Of a stretch of 64,000 nucleotides of DNA, positions 1 to 10,165 are shown in pieces. The stretch's first letter is position 1, and each line of letters starts with the position of its first letter. The position numbers and the translations under genes were made by a program. Under the pieces are notes generated by a model. That model searched no databases. It had not been told where the DNA came from and was given only the letters and a program-made list of their open reading frames with translations. The stretch is from contig NZ_JBHULI010000022.1 in NCBI RefSeq assembly GCF_042684365.1, positions 221,902 through 285,901 on the forward strand. Reading direction: 5' to 3'. The stretch comes from Gracilimonas halophila. Its GTDB lineage: Bacteria > Bacteroidota > Rhodothermia > Balneolales > Balneolaceae.

Positions 1-871
1 ATGAGTTGAATAGAGCTTCTATAGGGCCTGAAGCAACCTGAGTAGTATCTACATTACCCTGTCCATCGCTGTTGTATACCGGCTTTGTACGTGCCATTAT
101 CTTGGAGATGTCGTTGGCTATGGTAATACGGTTAATACCTTCATCATCAAGGTCCAGATCAAAAGCCCATCCGAAACGGAGTAAGGTGGGAAGTGGGTCT
201 TTTTGGGCGTTGTCAGTGTATTGGATACCCGGCCCCAGATTCGACAGGTTAGTACCAAAACTGAACTTTGCTTCACGTCCACCTATTTTAAAAGGATCAG
301 TTTTATAGAGAAAAGACAGGTCAACAGCTACACTGCTACCCGGGTTTACCTGTTGGGCACTGATGGAAGTACCGCTTGCAAGGCTTGAGTAGATGACTCT
401 CAAACTTGTTCCGGCTGCAAAATTATCACTGAATTTATGTCCATAGGAAGCACCAAATGCTACTTCATAACTATTAAATCGTGAAATTGGCTCAGGCCCG
501 GTTTCATCAGTTACAACTTGCTCTCCCAGGTTTAGATACGTCAAATGAGCTCCTATTGTACCAATACCTTCTATATAATATGTGCCTACCACATAATCAT
601 AAAAAAGGTCATTAACGTTAAAGTTAGCCAACCAGTTAGAATGAGTAATACTGGCTTGATTTGTTCCATCCTGAAAAGCCAGCCCGGCCGGATTCCAGAA
701 TAAAGCAGAGGCATTATCCGCTATGGCAACCCCGGTGTTACCCATTCCGGCTCCACGGGAATCAGGTTCGATCTGAAGAAATGGTACCGCTGTTATGGCT
801 ACCTGGGCATTGGTAATAGCAGGTAAAAGAAATAAGAAACCTGCTGTAATTAGTGAAACTGTCCTTTTCAT
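1..871 (-). CDS. porV: Type IX secretion outer-membrane protein PorV (3' end cut by window edge)
   Basis: The reading frame is open from an ATG at 869-871 to the window edge, about 290 codons with no stop, so the C-terminus is missing. It begins with a signal peptide (MKRTVSLITAGFLFLLPA, then ITNAQ). The mature N-terminus has the PorV/UPF0164-type pattern EPDSRGAGMGNTGVA followed by NASALFWNPAGLAF, typical of FadL-like beta-barrels. PorV (LptO) is an outer-membrane protein of the type IX secretion system that collects cargo and shuttles it to the PorU sortase. The porU homologue lies directly upstream on the same strand with a 50-bp gap, the usual porU-porV arrangement, which strongly supports the call. 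Confidence 0.88.
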   Translation of the reverse strand, partial: MKRTVSLITAGFLFLLPAITNAQVAITAVPFLQIEPDSRGAGMGNTGVAIADNASALFWNPAGLAFQDGTNQASITHSNWLANFNVNDLFYDYVVGTYYIEGIGTIGAHLTYLNLGEQVVTDETGPEPISRFNSYEVAFGASYGHKFSDNFAAGTSLRVIYSSLASGTSISAQQVNPGSSVAVDLSFLYKTDPFKIGGREAKFSFGTNLSNLGPGIQYTDNAQKDPLPTLLRFGWAFDLDLDDEGINRITIANDISKIMARTKPVYNSDGQGNVDTTQVASGPIEALFNS

Positions 872-921
872 AGTGCTTAATTTTAGTATAAATATAAGTG
901 ATTCAACGTTAATTTACGATG

Positions 922-3900
922 TTATCGTATGATCACGAGCTTTTCGATTTGCTCGGTTGTTTGTCTTCCTTTCGGGGTATCTGTTGCAACCCGAAGCACA
1001 TAAATATAAGTACCGTTACCCAGGCGATTATGATCCCGGTCACGGCCATCCCATGAAATACTGGCATATGAACTTGTAGTTATGAGTTGATTTTCAATTT
1101 GCTGAACCGGTTTTCCGCTTAGGGTAAATATCCTCACGGATACATCTAATGGATTGCCCGGTTGATTATGTTCGAAGGTGAAGCGGGTGACATTGTTCAT
1201 CGGGTTAGGATAGTTATATACGTTTCTGACGCTTAACTCCTCACTTGATGCAACTTCAAAAAAGATCTCCTTTTCTGAAAAGTTGTTATGTACGTCCCAC
1301 GCTCGAACTTTGAGGCTATAGCTGCCCTCGGGAAGTTCATCCAGAGGGTACTCGATACGCCCCCTTGTGTAATCATTAAGGCTGCCCTCATAAAAATCGT
1401 TGAGGACAAATGATTGTTGTGGTTTGGTATCGATAGTAGCAATTATCTCATGTCCTACTCCTGTTCCTGTAGTATTTATTCCGGATTGATCTTGTAATTC
1501 TATGATTAAATTCGGTGCACTGTTTACCAGGTTGCCGTTAACAAAACGTTGGTCGTTTAAAAAGATATCGAGCTCCGGACCCTTTCCGTCATCTTCGGCA
1601 TCTTCATTGGTGCCGTTAAACCTGATCTTGGTGAATGAGCCTCCGGCTGTTTGTCCCTCACTGCCGGCAAAAGCAATGATCCTTCCTGTGCTATCTGAAA
1701 AACTGATGTCTTTTGGTACAATAAAAGTAGCACTGAACTGTCCGTTTTCAACAGCAGCTTTCCCCTTAAAAAGCACGTCATTTTCTACGGTATATTTGCA
1801 GTCGGTCAGGTAGCAATTGTCCTGTTGAACCCATTCTCTGTCTGAGGGTAGATTTACGGTTCGGTTTGCATCCATAACCGATATGGTTGTTTCTCCATTA
1901 AAAGAACTGAAGGCATTGCCATTCAGATCCTTAATTTCACCGGAAAGGGTAACCCGGTCTAAAGCTCGAATCGTCAAGATCGTATCTTGTCCTGATTCTA
2001 TATAATCATTAATGGAAGTGATCTCAGACTTGTATTCCGGCAATCGAAATTTTGTAGCTGGGTCTCCGATCAAAATGAATTTCTTGCTGTTTCTGGTAGA
2101 GATGACCGTAGAACTATTGATCATAGTATTTTTAGTTTCCCGGTAGATATCTCCAAATCGCTTGGGTAAGGAGCCGGAACTTCTATCGACCAATTGCTGT
2201 GATAAAGCCACGTTCAATCCAAAATTGTTTCGTGCTGTAATTCCCTGACCTGTGTATACTACTCTCGTAGTTGTAAAGGCTGCGATCACCCCTCCATTAT
2301 CAGCGAAGAACAATTGTTCAGCTCCGGATTGTGCATCAATATCATCATATCTTCCAAATTGACAGGTAGCTGTAATAAGTACAGCAAGTCGATCCCGGTT
2401 TGTTAAACTTGGGATATATTCACTACGGAATAGGTTCTCATCGGATAATGTTTGCTCATTTCCATGCCCTGAGTAATTTAATACCAGGGTTCCGTTGTTG
2501 AGTGTACTGATGAATTCTCTTGTAGCTTCAGGAACTTCTCTTCCTGCTCCGGTGATCTCTTCAGGGTAAGCGAATTCATAGATCTTCCTGAGACGGATAC
2601 CCGGTTCAATGATATTCATTCGCTTTGCAGTCTCATCCGCATTTAACACGTGAAGGTCCCTATTGCGTTGCACATCAGGGAAATCATCATCAGCGGCAAA
2701 AGTAAAAAGGTTTTGCCATGAACCGGTATTTGAAGGGTTTTCGTAGGTCTTGATCTTTTGAATGGCAATGGCCGCTTCAGTTCGGGTTTGTGCTGAAATA
2801 CGGCCGATCCCAATATCAAGTAAATGTGAATCAGGGGTTTCTCCGCTTCCATTAAGATCTAAGTTCCCTTCATTGTCATCAAGCAGTCCAAAAAAATCAT
2901 CGGTTGCATAGGAAGCCGTACGGTGAAGTGATTCCTCGCTTTGGTATGTAACTATATGATTGGTAAAGCCGGTATTGATGATGCTTTTGTAATCGTAGAT
3001 AGTATCCCCAAAAAGCAGCAAATATTTTGGAGGTTCTCGGTTATCAGAAAGAGCACGGTCGTATAGAAATTTCACATAATCCCGAATTGCAACAGGATCG
3101 GTTACCCCTCCTGAAAACTCATTCATTATTTGTTCCTGTGTTACTACTACAGGTGTTAATCCATCATTATTTGCTCTATAGGAAGCCAATTCCTGTGCAT
3201 ATTCCAGGAAATCAGCAGTAGTTACAATGATATAATCAGGATATTCTGAAACCGCACGGATATTTTGCTGTTCAATTGCTGCTCCCAGAGCAGGAGTTTG
3301 GAAATCTGACTGGGCGATGAACTGAAGATTATCTCCCGATCGATAGTTGAAGGTGAAATCACTTCCTGAATATGAGCCTGATAATAGTTTGGGAGAGGTT
3401 ACATCAGTTACGTCCATCACCATTGGTTCACTGCTAAAACCTGTTAACTGATATTCAGCCAGTTCATTGGACGAGCCGTCTTCAGGAGAATAAAAATACA
3501 GAAAGTCATTCTCAGCAACGAGTTCGCGTTCGGCTGAAATTCTTATCCAGTCAAAATATCCATTAGACCCACTGGCATTGTGATTGTATGAAGCACGAAC
3601 GTTGATCACTCCATTCTCAGGAGAGATATTTATGGTTTCAGAGAAAGTGCGTGCTATTCCGGCTCTGCCTTCACTGCTTGTATAAGATCCTGATTGAGGT
3701 AAAAAGAGATTAGTAACTTGTGCTTCGTTCATCTCAATTTGAAATGAAGCACTATTGGTAGACCTATTCACAAATTGGCCGGATATCTCAACAGGCCGGT
3801 TTTGAATAAGTCCGACCAAAGTATCGCTTAGAATGTCAATTAAAACACCGTTGGTTGAAGTATCAAAACGTTTTCCAAGCCAGTTTCTGCCTGATTTAAA

Positions 3901-4827
3901 TCGCTCTTCAACTTTATAGAGCTCTTCTTCTTTCCATATAAAATCTTTGAACGATGATATTGAACGCGAAGGATCGAGATTATTATTAATTGCTGAAAGA
4001 CGTTCTCCCTCTTCCGTTGCTACAGTTAAAAATACATAGTTGCGATCACTGTAAGGGTGAACATCATGAAAGTATGTACCATTGTCACGGGTCACTCTAT
4101 CAGGATCGTTAGCATAAAAAATAACGCGGTCATTGGTATTGAACGAGCCGTCAGACTCACCTTCTACCAAGATAGGGATCTGAGTAAATACGGGTCTGGG
4201 TTCACTATTTTCCTCAGGAAGCTGATAACCGCCGGTTCCCCATATCTGTATGTCTCTAGGATCGATGGAACCCAGGTCAATACCTAATTCTTCAAGGTAA
4301 TCAGCATCAAGTGCGTAAATGCTATTCTTTGTGATGGGAATTTTATGCCAAGTTCCCGTTTCAAATATTGCGGGCTGATTAGAGGTCAATCGTTGACGTT
4401 TTGGAGCGATCCGGTCTCCTTCTTTGTACACTCTGATCCTCATCCTCTCTAGAATTTTGGTTGAGTGCTCATTATATCGAGTAACGTTAATACTTAAGGC
4501 GCTAACCCGTAGTCCTTGAGATATGCCGGGGTCAGAAGTCTCAATTAAAGGAGCATGCCCACCTGAAAGTGACAACACATTGGCTTTGTCAGAAGGGACA
4601 ACATCAGGAGAGGTGGCAACAACCTGATCAAGTATTTGGTACCGGATCGTATTTCCAGATACCGGGGCAGTAAGGCCGATAGGAGACATTATTTTGAGTT
4701 CAGGATTATTGAACTCATAGTCTGTAAAAGTATCTGTTTCTGCTACTACTTTCAGTTGTTGGGCTTGTGCAGCCTGAACAATTAATAAGCAAAGCAAACC
4801 ACTAATAAAAAGCAGCTTGTTAAGCAT
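922..4827 (-). CDS. porU: Type IX secretion sortase PorU (C25 gingipain-like cysteine peptidase)
   Basis: A 1301-residue secreted protein with an N-terminal signal peptide (cleavage near AQAQQ). The centre carries the C25 peptidase fold. A catalytic histidine lies in NYSGHGNE (His788) and the catalytic cysteine in ITATCQFG (Cys822); the 34-residue spacing is close to that of gingipains. The C-terminus (about 1215-1301) has a FlgD-like/T9SS sorting-type domain starting YNYPNPMNN and containing SWDGRDRDHNRLGNGTYIY. PorU removes C-terminal sorting domains from type IX cargo at the cell surface and attaches A-LPS or anchors the cargo. The next gene downstream encodes PorV, its carrier. The length is normal for the family (about 1100-1300 residues). 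Confidence 0.93.
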   Translation of the reverse strand: MLNKLLFISGLLCLLIVQAAQAQQLKVVAETDTFTDYEFNNPELKIMSPIGLTAPVSGNTIRYQILDQVVATSPDVVPSDKANVLSLSGGHAPLIETSDPGISQGLRVSALSINVTRYNEHSTKILERMRIRVYKEGDRIAPKRQRLTSNQPAIFETGTWHKIPITKNSIYALDADYLEELGIDLGSIDPRDIQIWGTGGYQLPEENSEPRPVFTQIPILVEGESDGSFNTNDRVIFYANDPDRVTRDNGTYFHDVHPYSDRNYVFLTVATEEGERLSAINNNLDPSRSISSFKDFIWKEEELYKVEERFKSGRNWLGKRFDTSTNGVLIDILSDTLVGLIQNRPVEISGQFVNRSTNSASFQIEMNEAQVTNLFLPQSGSYTSSEGRAGIARTFSETINISPENGVINVRASYNHNASGSNGYFDWIRISAERELVAENDFLYFYSPEDGSSNELAEYQLTGFSSEPMVMDVTDVTSPKLLSGSYSGSDFTFNYRSGDNLQFIAQSDFQTPALGAAIEQQNIRAVSEYPDYIIVTTADFLEYAQELASYRANNDGLTPVVVTQEQIMNEFSGGVTDPVAIRDYVKFLYDRALSDNREPPKYLLLFGDTIYDYKSIINTGFTNHIVTYQSEESLHRTASYATDDFFGLLDDNEGNLDLNGSGETPDSHLLDIGIGRISAQTRTEAAIAIQKIKTYENPSNTGSWQNLFTFAADDDFPDVQRNRDLHVLNADETAKRMNIIEPGIRLRKIYEFAYPEEITGAGREVPEATREFISTLNNGTLVLNYSGHGNEQTLSDENLFRSEYIPSLTNRDRLAVLITATCQFGRYDDIDAQSGAEQLFFADNGGVIAAFTTTRVVYTGQGITARNNFGLNVALSQQLVDRSSGSLPKRFGDIYRETKNTMINSSTVISTRNSKKFILIGDPATKFRLPEYKSEITSINDYIESGQDTILTIRALDRVTLSGEIKDLNGNAFSSFNGETTISVMDANRTVNLPSDREWVQQDNCYLTDCKYTVENDVLFKGKAAVENGQFSATFIVPKDISFSDSTGRIIAFAGSEGQTAGGSFTKIRFNGTNEDAEDDGKGPELDIFLNDQRFVNGNLVNSAPNLIIELQDQSGINTTGTGVGHEIIATIDTKPQQSFVLNDFYEGSLNDYTRGRIEYPLDELPEGSYSLKVRAWDVHNNFSEKEIFFEVASSEELSVRNVYNYPNPMNNVTRFTFEHNQPGNPLDVSVRIFTLSGKPVQQIENQLITTSSYASISWDGRDRDHNRLGNGTYIYVLRVATDTPKGRQTTEQIEKLVIIR

Positions 4828-5051
4828 ATGAATGAATTATATTACAATGTGCGCGTTAGTAACGCTTAAAGTTTTGTAGCAGTATTTCTATATAGGATAT
4901 AGCACTTCAAGTTAAAGTTGACCTGTTGAGATAAGTATAGAATAAGCTTTAAAGTTATATTTGATGAATAATTAGTAGCGTTAATCTATATAAAGTTTGG
5001 TCTGTTTTATAAGTTGGTACTATAATATGTTGGAGAAGTAATAATGTCAAC

Positions 5052-5086
5052 AAAAAAAATAGGCTCGTTTAAAAACGAGCCTATTT
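5052..5086 (-). terminator. Intrinsic terminator after the thiolase gene
   Basis: A near-perfect hairpin (arms AAATAGGCTCGTTT and AAACGAGCCTATTT) followed on the minus strand by a run of eight T. It lies immediately after the thiolase stop codon and ends the minus-strand gene run 10028-5094. The 220 bp between it and porU show no other gene. Confidence 0.85.
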
Positions 5087-5093
5087 AAGAAAT

Positions 5094-6272
5094 TTAAAGC
5101 ATTTCGAGAACAAGTGACGAGGCTCCACCGCCGCCATTGCAAATTCCGGCGCATCCGTATTTCCCTTGTGTTCTTCTAAGGGCATGAATAAGCGTTACGA
5201 TGATCCGAGCACCTGAACAACCCAGTGGGTGTCCAATACTAACTGCTCCACCATGTATATTTACTTTTTCGGGATCTAACTCAAGTATCTGATTATTTGC
5301 TAGAGCAACTACAGAAAAGGCTTCATTGATCTCAAAAAGGTCTATGTCATTTTTTGTGAGCCCGGCTTTTTTAAGTGCGATTGGGATAGCATCAGATGGG
5401 GCGGTAGTAAACCACTCGGGAGCTTTTGCAGCGCTTGCATGGCTTAGGATCTTAGCCAAAGGTTTAAGTCCAAGTTCTTTGGCTTTCTCAGCACTCATTA
5501 CTAAAACAGCGGCAGCTCCATCATTAATACTCGAGGCATTTGCGGCAGTTACAGTTCCTTCTTTGTCAAAAACCGGACGAAGTTGAGGGATTTTTTCAAA
5601 GCGGACTTTATCCAGCTCTTCGTCTTTAACTACTTCGGTAACATTCCCTTTTCTGTCTTTGACCTTCATCTTGATGACTTCGTCCTGAAAATAACCTTTC
5701 TCAGTGGCTTCAATAGCTCTTTTATAAGAGGTGATGGCATATTCATCCTGCTCTTCACGGCTTATATCGCACTCTCTCCCACACAAGTCACCGGCATTTC
5801 CCATCAGATAGTCATTATATACATCCCAAAGGCCATCCTTTACAATACCATCTTCAGCCTGTGTATGGCCGTATTTGGAACCGAAACGTTGCTTCGGTAA
5901 ATAATAGGGTACATTACTCATGCTTTCCATTCCTCCGGCAACAATGATATCAGCTTCGCCTAACCGAATCTGGTCAGCTGCGATCATAATGGATTTCATC
6001 CCTGAGGCGCACACTTTATTTACAGTAGTAGCTGGAGTGCGTTGATTAAGTCCGGCCTTTAATGCAGCTTGTCGGGCTGGAGCTTGTCCAACACCGGCAG
6101 AAAGCACATTACCCATAAGAACTTCCTGAACATCATCAGCTTTTATACCCCCGGCTTTAACAGCCTCAAGGATTGCTGAAGCTCCAAGTTCCGGAGCTGT
6201 AAATGATGAGAGGCTTCCGCCAAATGCCCCCATTGGAGTTCGTTTTGCAGATACTATTACTACGTCTCGCAT
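5094..6272 (-). CDS. Acetyl-CoA C-acetyltransferase (thiolase)
   Basis: A 392-residue type II thiolase that condenses two acetyl-CoA or cleaves 3-ketoacyl-CoA. All catalytic signatures are present: the acyl-accepting cysteine in NKVCASGMKS (Cys88), the NEAFSV motif, the histidine in GHPLGCSGAR (His348), and the second cysteine in GICNGGGGAS (Cys378). The length is that of AtoB/PhaA. The protein is cytosolic. It lies 85 bp downstream of the cystathionine enzyme gene and is the last gene before a strong terminator. The two acyl-CoA dehydrogenases at 17-20 kb fit the same fatty- or amino-acid degradation metabolism, but biosynthetic use cannot be excluded. Confidence 0.93.
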   Translation of the reverse strand: MRDVVIVSAKRTPMGAFGGSLSSFTAPELGASAILEAVKAGGIKADDVQEVLMGNVLSAGVGQAPARQAALKAGLNQRTPATTVNKVCASGMKSIMIAADQIRLGEADIIVAGGMESMSNVPYYLPKQRFGSKYGHTQAEDGIVKDGLWDVYNDYLMGNAGDLCGRECDISREEQDEYAITSYKRAIEATEKGYFQDEVIKMKVKDRKGNVTEVVKDEELDKVRFEKIPQLRPVFDKEGTVTAANASSINDGAAAVLVMSAEKAKELGLKPLAKILSHASAAKAPEWFTTAPSDAIPIALKKAGLTKNDIDLFEINEAFSVVALANNQILELDPEKVNIHGGAVSIGHPLGCSGARIIVTLIHALRRTQGKYGCAGICNGGGGASSLVLEML

Positions 6273-6357
6273 GATAGAAAATGATTTAAATTAGAAATTC
6301 TGAAAGCGCTTTATATAAAGGTTAAAAATACTAAAGCGCTGTGAATGATGGAAGATG

Positions 6358-7494
6358 TTAAAATGCCTGCGCCAAGTCTTCAATAAGATCGTCAGAGTCT
6401 TCAATTCCAACCGAGATCCTGATCAGGGAATCCTTTAATCCCGCTTTTTCTCTAACGTCCTTTGGAATAGAGCCATGTGTCATAGAGGCAGGGTGACTGA
6501 TCAGGGATTCGACACCGCCTAAACTTTCGGCAAGTGTAAAGACCTTGGTGTTGCTCATGAATTTTACAGCTGCTTCAATGGAATCATCTTTTAGTGTAAA
6601 AGAAAGCATGGCTCCAAAGTCATCCATCTGTTTTTTAGCCAGTTCGTGTTGAGGGTGTGAAGGCAATCCCGGATATAAAACGGATGCGGCCTCATCATGT
6701 TCTTCAAGAAATTTCGCTATCACTTTAGCATTATCCACGGAACGTTGCACACGTACGCTAAGAGTTTTGATACCTCTTAAGGTCAAATAACAGTCCATAG
6801 GGCCTGGTACAGCACCGGAGGTTTTAGTTTGAAACCTGAGGTTTTCCATGATCTCTTTGTTAGAGCTTGCCACAGCACCATGAATAACATCCGAATGTCC
6901 GGCTAAATATTTTGTAGCAGAGTGGAGAACTGCATCAGCCCCAAGTTCCAATGGTCGTTGCAAGTATGGTGAAGCAAAAGTATTGTCTACAACAGTAAGG
7001 ATGTCTTTGGGTTTAGCAATTCCAACTAAAGCCTTAATATCGACCACCCTAAGTAATGGGTTAGTCGGTGTTTCGATCCACATCAGCTTTGTTTTATCTG
7101 TAATGGCATCCTCAACTTTGGCAAGGTCAGTCATATCCACAAAAGTAAAATCGATTCCGTAAGGTTCAAATACTTTAGTAAATAATCGATATGAGCCACC
7201 GTAAAGATCATTCGTAGTAACCACATGATCACCCGGGCGAAGCATCTTCATCAAGGCGTCCATTGCGGCTACACCACTTGAAAAACAAGCAGCCTCATCA
7301 GCACCTTCCAATCCGGCGATCATTTTTTCCAGTGCGGTTCGGGTAGGATTTCCTACCCGGGCATAATCATACCCCTGATGCTTATTAGGAGCTTCCTGGG
7401 CGTAAGTGGAAGTTTGAAAAATAGGAGGCATGACCGCACCTGAAGTTTCTTCAGGTTTCTGGCCGGCATGAATAGTCTTTGTATTAAATTTCAT
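6358..7494 (-). CDS. Cystathionine gamma-synthase/gamma-lyase family PLP enzyme
   Basis: A 378-residue Cys/Met-metabolism PLP enzyme (fold type I). The PLP-binding lysine is Lys195 in LHSATKYLAGHSD. The phosphate-binding Tyr-x-Arg of the neighbouring subunit is at residues 44-46 in YDYARVGNPTR, and the family signature TPTNPLLRVVD precedes an Asp170 in VVDNTF that holds the PLP ring. The enzyme works in transsulfuration. Sequence inspection cannot separate gamma-synthase (MetB) from gamma-lyase (MccB/CGL), so no symbol is given. It starts only 2 bp after the stop of the TPR lipoprotein gene upstream and is therefore probably co-transcribed with it. Confidence 0.9.
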   Translation of the reverse strand: MKFNTKTIHAGQKPEETSGAVMPPIFQTSTYAQEAPNKHQGYDYARVGNPTRTALEKMIAGLEGADEAACFSSGVAAMDALMKMLRPGDHVVTTNDLYGGSYRLFTKVFEPYGIDFTFVDMTDLAKVEDAITDKTKLMWIETPTNPLLRVVDIKALVGIAKPKDILTVVDNTFASPYLQRPLELGADAVLHSATKYLAGHSDVIHGAVASSNKEIMENLRFQTKTSGAVPGPMDCYLTLRGIKTLSVRVQRSVDNAKVIAKFLEEHDEAASVLYPGLPSHPQHELAKKQMDDFGAMLSFTLKDDSIEAAVKFMSNTKVFTLAESLGGVESLISHPASMTHGSIPKDVREKAGLKDSLIRISVGIEDSDDLIEDLAQAF

Positions 7495-7496
7495 AC

Positions 7497-8684
7497 TTAG
7501 TTTGAGGAGGAGGTTTGACGTTCTTTGAGTTGATTCAATACATCGAGCCGGTTTGTATATTCTTGATTATTTGGATCGATGTTAATAAGCCTTTCGTAGT
7601 AATCAATGGCAAAGTCGATGAGTGTAAAAGCTTTATTTCGCATTGCTTCTTTATCTTCATCAGAGGCCAGATCTTGCAAAGACAGGTATTGTGCTGAAAG
7701 ATTGTTATAGAAAACGGCAAGACTTTCCAGATACTCAACATTTGAAGTATCTCTTTTAAAAGCCTCGATAAGTTGCTCCTCAGCACTTTCACCCATTCCC
7801 TCAGCTTCAAGCATGATTTGTTCTGCTAAAGTAGAATTGTTGTTATTGTAAGCTGTTTTCAGGTCTTGTAAGATCTGTGAGGTAATCTCATACAGTTGAG
7901 TTCCATACACGTTTCTGAGATCAGCATTGTCCGGATTTTCTTCAACTAAAGGTTCTAAGATGTCAATGGCACTTTCACTGTCACCATTGGAGATGTAAGC
8001 GTTAACAAGTCCAAAAGCCAGGTTAAGATCTTCTGAAATATCCGTATTCGCCAACTCATAATATTGAGCTGCTTCTGAAGGGTTACCAATTTCAAGATAT
8101 AGATAGCCGAGGTTCTCATATAAGTCTGCTGAAGGATCTTCTGCGTAACTTAAGGCTGTTTCAAGACTATTGATCGCATCATCTATGTTACCGAGATTGA
8201 ATTGGGTAACAGACAGATTACGGTATGTGCTTATGGCATCATTCCTAAGAATAAGAGCATTCCGGAAGTGGATCTGAGCCTGTGTATATCTATTCGATAT
8301 AGAAGTATTGTCAGATACTTGAAGACCTGCATTATGCTCGTCTTTCCAGTATTGCTGACGAAGGCTGTCGATAGTTGAACTTTGTGCCTGATCTGCATCG
8401 TACTCTATGGCAGACTCAAAGTCATTGGAAATATCAGTATAAAACTCAGCTCTTTGCTCGGGGTCAGCATCTTTTGCCAAAGCGGCATTTATCTGAGCTC
8501 TTTGTATATATAATTGTGGTTGGTTAGGATCTTCCGATAAGCGGGAGTCGATCTCTTCCATTGCCTGTTGATAATTATTATTTGCAAGCAGTTCATCTAT
8601 GTTAACCTGAGATGTTCCACAAGAATAAAAAAAACCGGCCACAAGTAGTAAGCCTGTAAGCCGGGTAAAATTTGAAATAGTCAT
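7497..8684 (-). CDS. TPR-repeat lipoprotein
   Basis: A 395-residue protein with a lipoprotein signal (hydrophobic stretch, then FFYSCGTS with the lipidated Cys at residue 22). The rest is made of tetratricopeptide repeats, for example AISTYRNLSVTQFNLGNIDDAINSLETA (only short runs quoted elsewhere) and DLYENLGYLYLEIGNPSEAAQYYE. It should sit in the periplasm attached to a membrane and act as a protein-interaction scaffold. It follows a second TPR lipoprotein gene after 27 bp, so the two probably form one transcript and may have arisen by duplication. No enzymatic motif was seen. The exact function is unknown. Confidence 0.8.
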   Translation of the reverse strand: MTISNFTRLTGLLLVAGFFYSCGTSQVNIDELLANNNYQQAMEEIDSRLSEDPNQPQLYIQRAQINAALAKDADPEQRAEFYTDISNDFESAIEYDADQAQSSTIDSLRQQYWKDEHNAGLQVSDNTSISNRYTQAQIHFRNALILRNDAISTYRNLSVTQFNLGNIDDAINSLETALSYAEDPSADLYENLGYLYLEIGNPSEAAQYYELANTDISEDLNLAFGLVNAYISNGDSESAIDILEPLVEENPDNADLRNVYGTQLYEITSQILQDLKTAYNNNNSTLAEQIMLEAEGMGESAEEQLIEAFKRDTSNVEYLESLAVFYNNLSAQYLSLQDLASDEDKEAMRNKAFTLIDFAIDYYERLINIDPNNQEYTNRLDVLNQLKERQTSSSN

Positions 8685-8711
8685 ATTTTAATTTTTAGGT
8701 GAAAAAGGCAA

Positions 8712-10028
8712 TTACATTCCTGCTTTTTCAATTGCTTCTTCGTATTTGTCTTGCATGTCAAGTGTAATGTAAACATTTGCCAGACTTTGCCATGCATTTC
8801 TATTTTCGGGATTTAACTCAACCGTTTTTTCATAATTTTCCATCGCCATTCTGTATAACTCTTTGGCCTGCTGGTCAAGACGATTTACCTCATCCATATC
8901 ATCAGAATAATTTCTTTGGCTAAAAAGGATAGCGCCCTTATTCTGATATAGTACGCCTAATGCATTGTAAGCATTTTCATCATTAGGTCTGAGTTCGATC
9001 GTAGTTTTCAGTTCACTTTCCGCAAGTGAATTTAGCTCATCAATTTCTTCAATATTGGCCTGAATTTGGCTCTCTAGTTCTTCTATTTGACTTTCGATCT
9101 CACTTGCTTCACTTCCGGATGCATTTCTTAGATCATCTCTAAGATCATAAATGTCATCATACAGGTCAGAAACCGCAACGGTCATTTCTTCGGTTTCAGA
9201 TAGTAAAGCAGTTCCCAACACAAGGTGGTATTGAGGGTTTTGCGGATCTCTGTCTACGAGGTCATTTAGAGTAGAGATAGCCATCTCAGTATTACCGGAG
9301 ATCATATAGCCATCCGCTAATTTTTGAACCAGGCTTATTGTGTCAGGGTAAATTTCTAGGCCTTCTTTTAAAATTTCTATCGCATTTTCAGTGTCCTGAG
9401 CCTGAGAATAGTAGTAGCCTGCTCTGTCATAATCTTCAGCAGGAGCAGGGTCTTTAAGCTCCATTGACTGTGTGAGAACTTCCGCAGCTTGCTCAAAATT
9501 ATTATCCATGAAATGGATCTGAGAAAGTACATCATAAGAGAGTGTACTGTCAGGGTTGATGATGATTGCATTCTCCAGGTGTGCAACAGCAATTTTAAGT
9601 GGTTCATCCACGGAAGCCATTACACTGTCATTTGTCGCATAATCTAAAGAGGCATTATGCTCATAACCCCAGGTATTGAGTACCAGATCGTTAACCTGAC
9701 CGGCTTCAGCAGGTTTTTCTTCTGCATTAGCAAAAAGTTCTCTGGAAGTAAGAATTGATTCTCTGAAATTTCGGTAAACCGGCTTTCTGTCACTTACAGG
9801 CTGTACAGTGCGACCTTCCTGAGAGTAAGCAAGCGCCATATAATAATGGCCAACTCCACTCTCGGGGTTTTGTGCAATGTATCTATCCAGACTGGCGTAT
9901 GCACTGTCAAAGTTTTGCGCGTAAATATTTAGTTGTGCCTCATCTATGACAGGATCGGTGGTTTCACACCCTGTTAAAATCCCAAAGAAAAGGAAAACGG
10001 GAATCAAATTTCTAAGTAGCTTTTTCAT
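8712..10028 (-). CDS. TPR-repeat lipoprotein with a central coiled coil
   Basis: A 438-residue lipoprotein (lipobox ILTGCETT, Cys21). TPR units cover about 30-250 and 330-438, with clear repeats such as GVGHYYMALAYSQEG and NAYNALGVLYQNKG. Between them (about 285-330) lies a charged heptad-rich segment (SEIESQIEELESQIQANIEE) that should form a coiled coil. It is first in the run TPR - TPR - cystathionine enzyme - thiolase. A TAnnTTTG element 35 bp upstream of the start is a good promoter candidate. No specific function is recognised; a periplasmic scaffold is likely. Confidence 0.8.
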   Translation of the reverse strand: MKKLLRNLIPVFLFFGILTGCETTDPVIDEAQLNIYAQNFDSAYASLDRYIAQNPESGVGHYYMALAYSQEGRTVQPVSDRKPVYRNFRESILTSRELFANAEEKPAEAGQVNDLVLNTWGYEHNASLDYATNDSVMASVDEPLKIAVAHLENAIIINPDSTLSYDVLSQIHFMDNNFEQAAEVLTQSMELKDPAPAEDYDRAGYYYSQAQDTENAIEILKEGLEIYPDTISLVQKLADGYMISGNTEMAISTLNDLVDRDPQNPQYHLVLGTALLSETEEMTVAVSDLYDDIYDLRDDLRNASGSEASEIESQIEELESQIQANIEEIDELNSLAESELKTTIELRPNDENAYNALGVLYQNKGAILFSQRNYSDDMDEVNRLDQQAKELYRMAMENYEKTVELNPENRNAWQSLANVYITLDMQDKYEEAIEKAGM

Positions 10029-10062
10029 TTTGTATATAGATTGAATTTGGTTGTAATCAGAA

Positions 10063-10070
10063 CAAATTTA
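10063..10070 (-). promoter_or_regulatory. Candidate Bacteroidota-type -7 element for the TPR operon
   Basis: On the minus strand this reads TAAATTTG, a perfect match to the TAnnTTTG element used by the primary sigma factor of Bacteroidota. It would give a leader of about 28 nt before the ATG at 10028. No convincing -33 TTG was found, so this is only a candidate. Confidence 0.4.
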
Positions 10071-10165
10071 TATGTTATCGAAAATAAACATATGTGTTGC
10101 TTTCTGCAATTTATTAGAATACTTGCAATTGCATCCTAATTTAAAACTAACGTAAAGAGAATTTC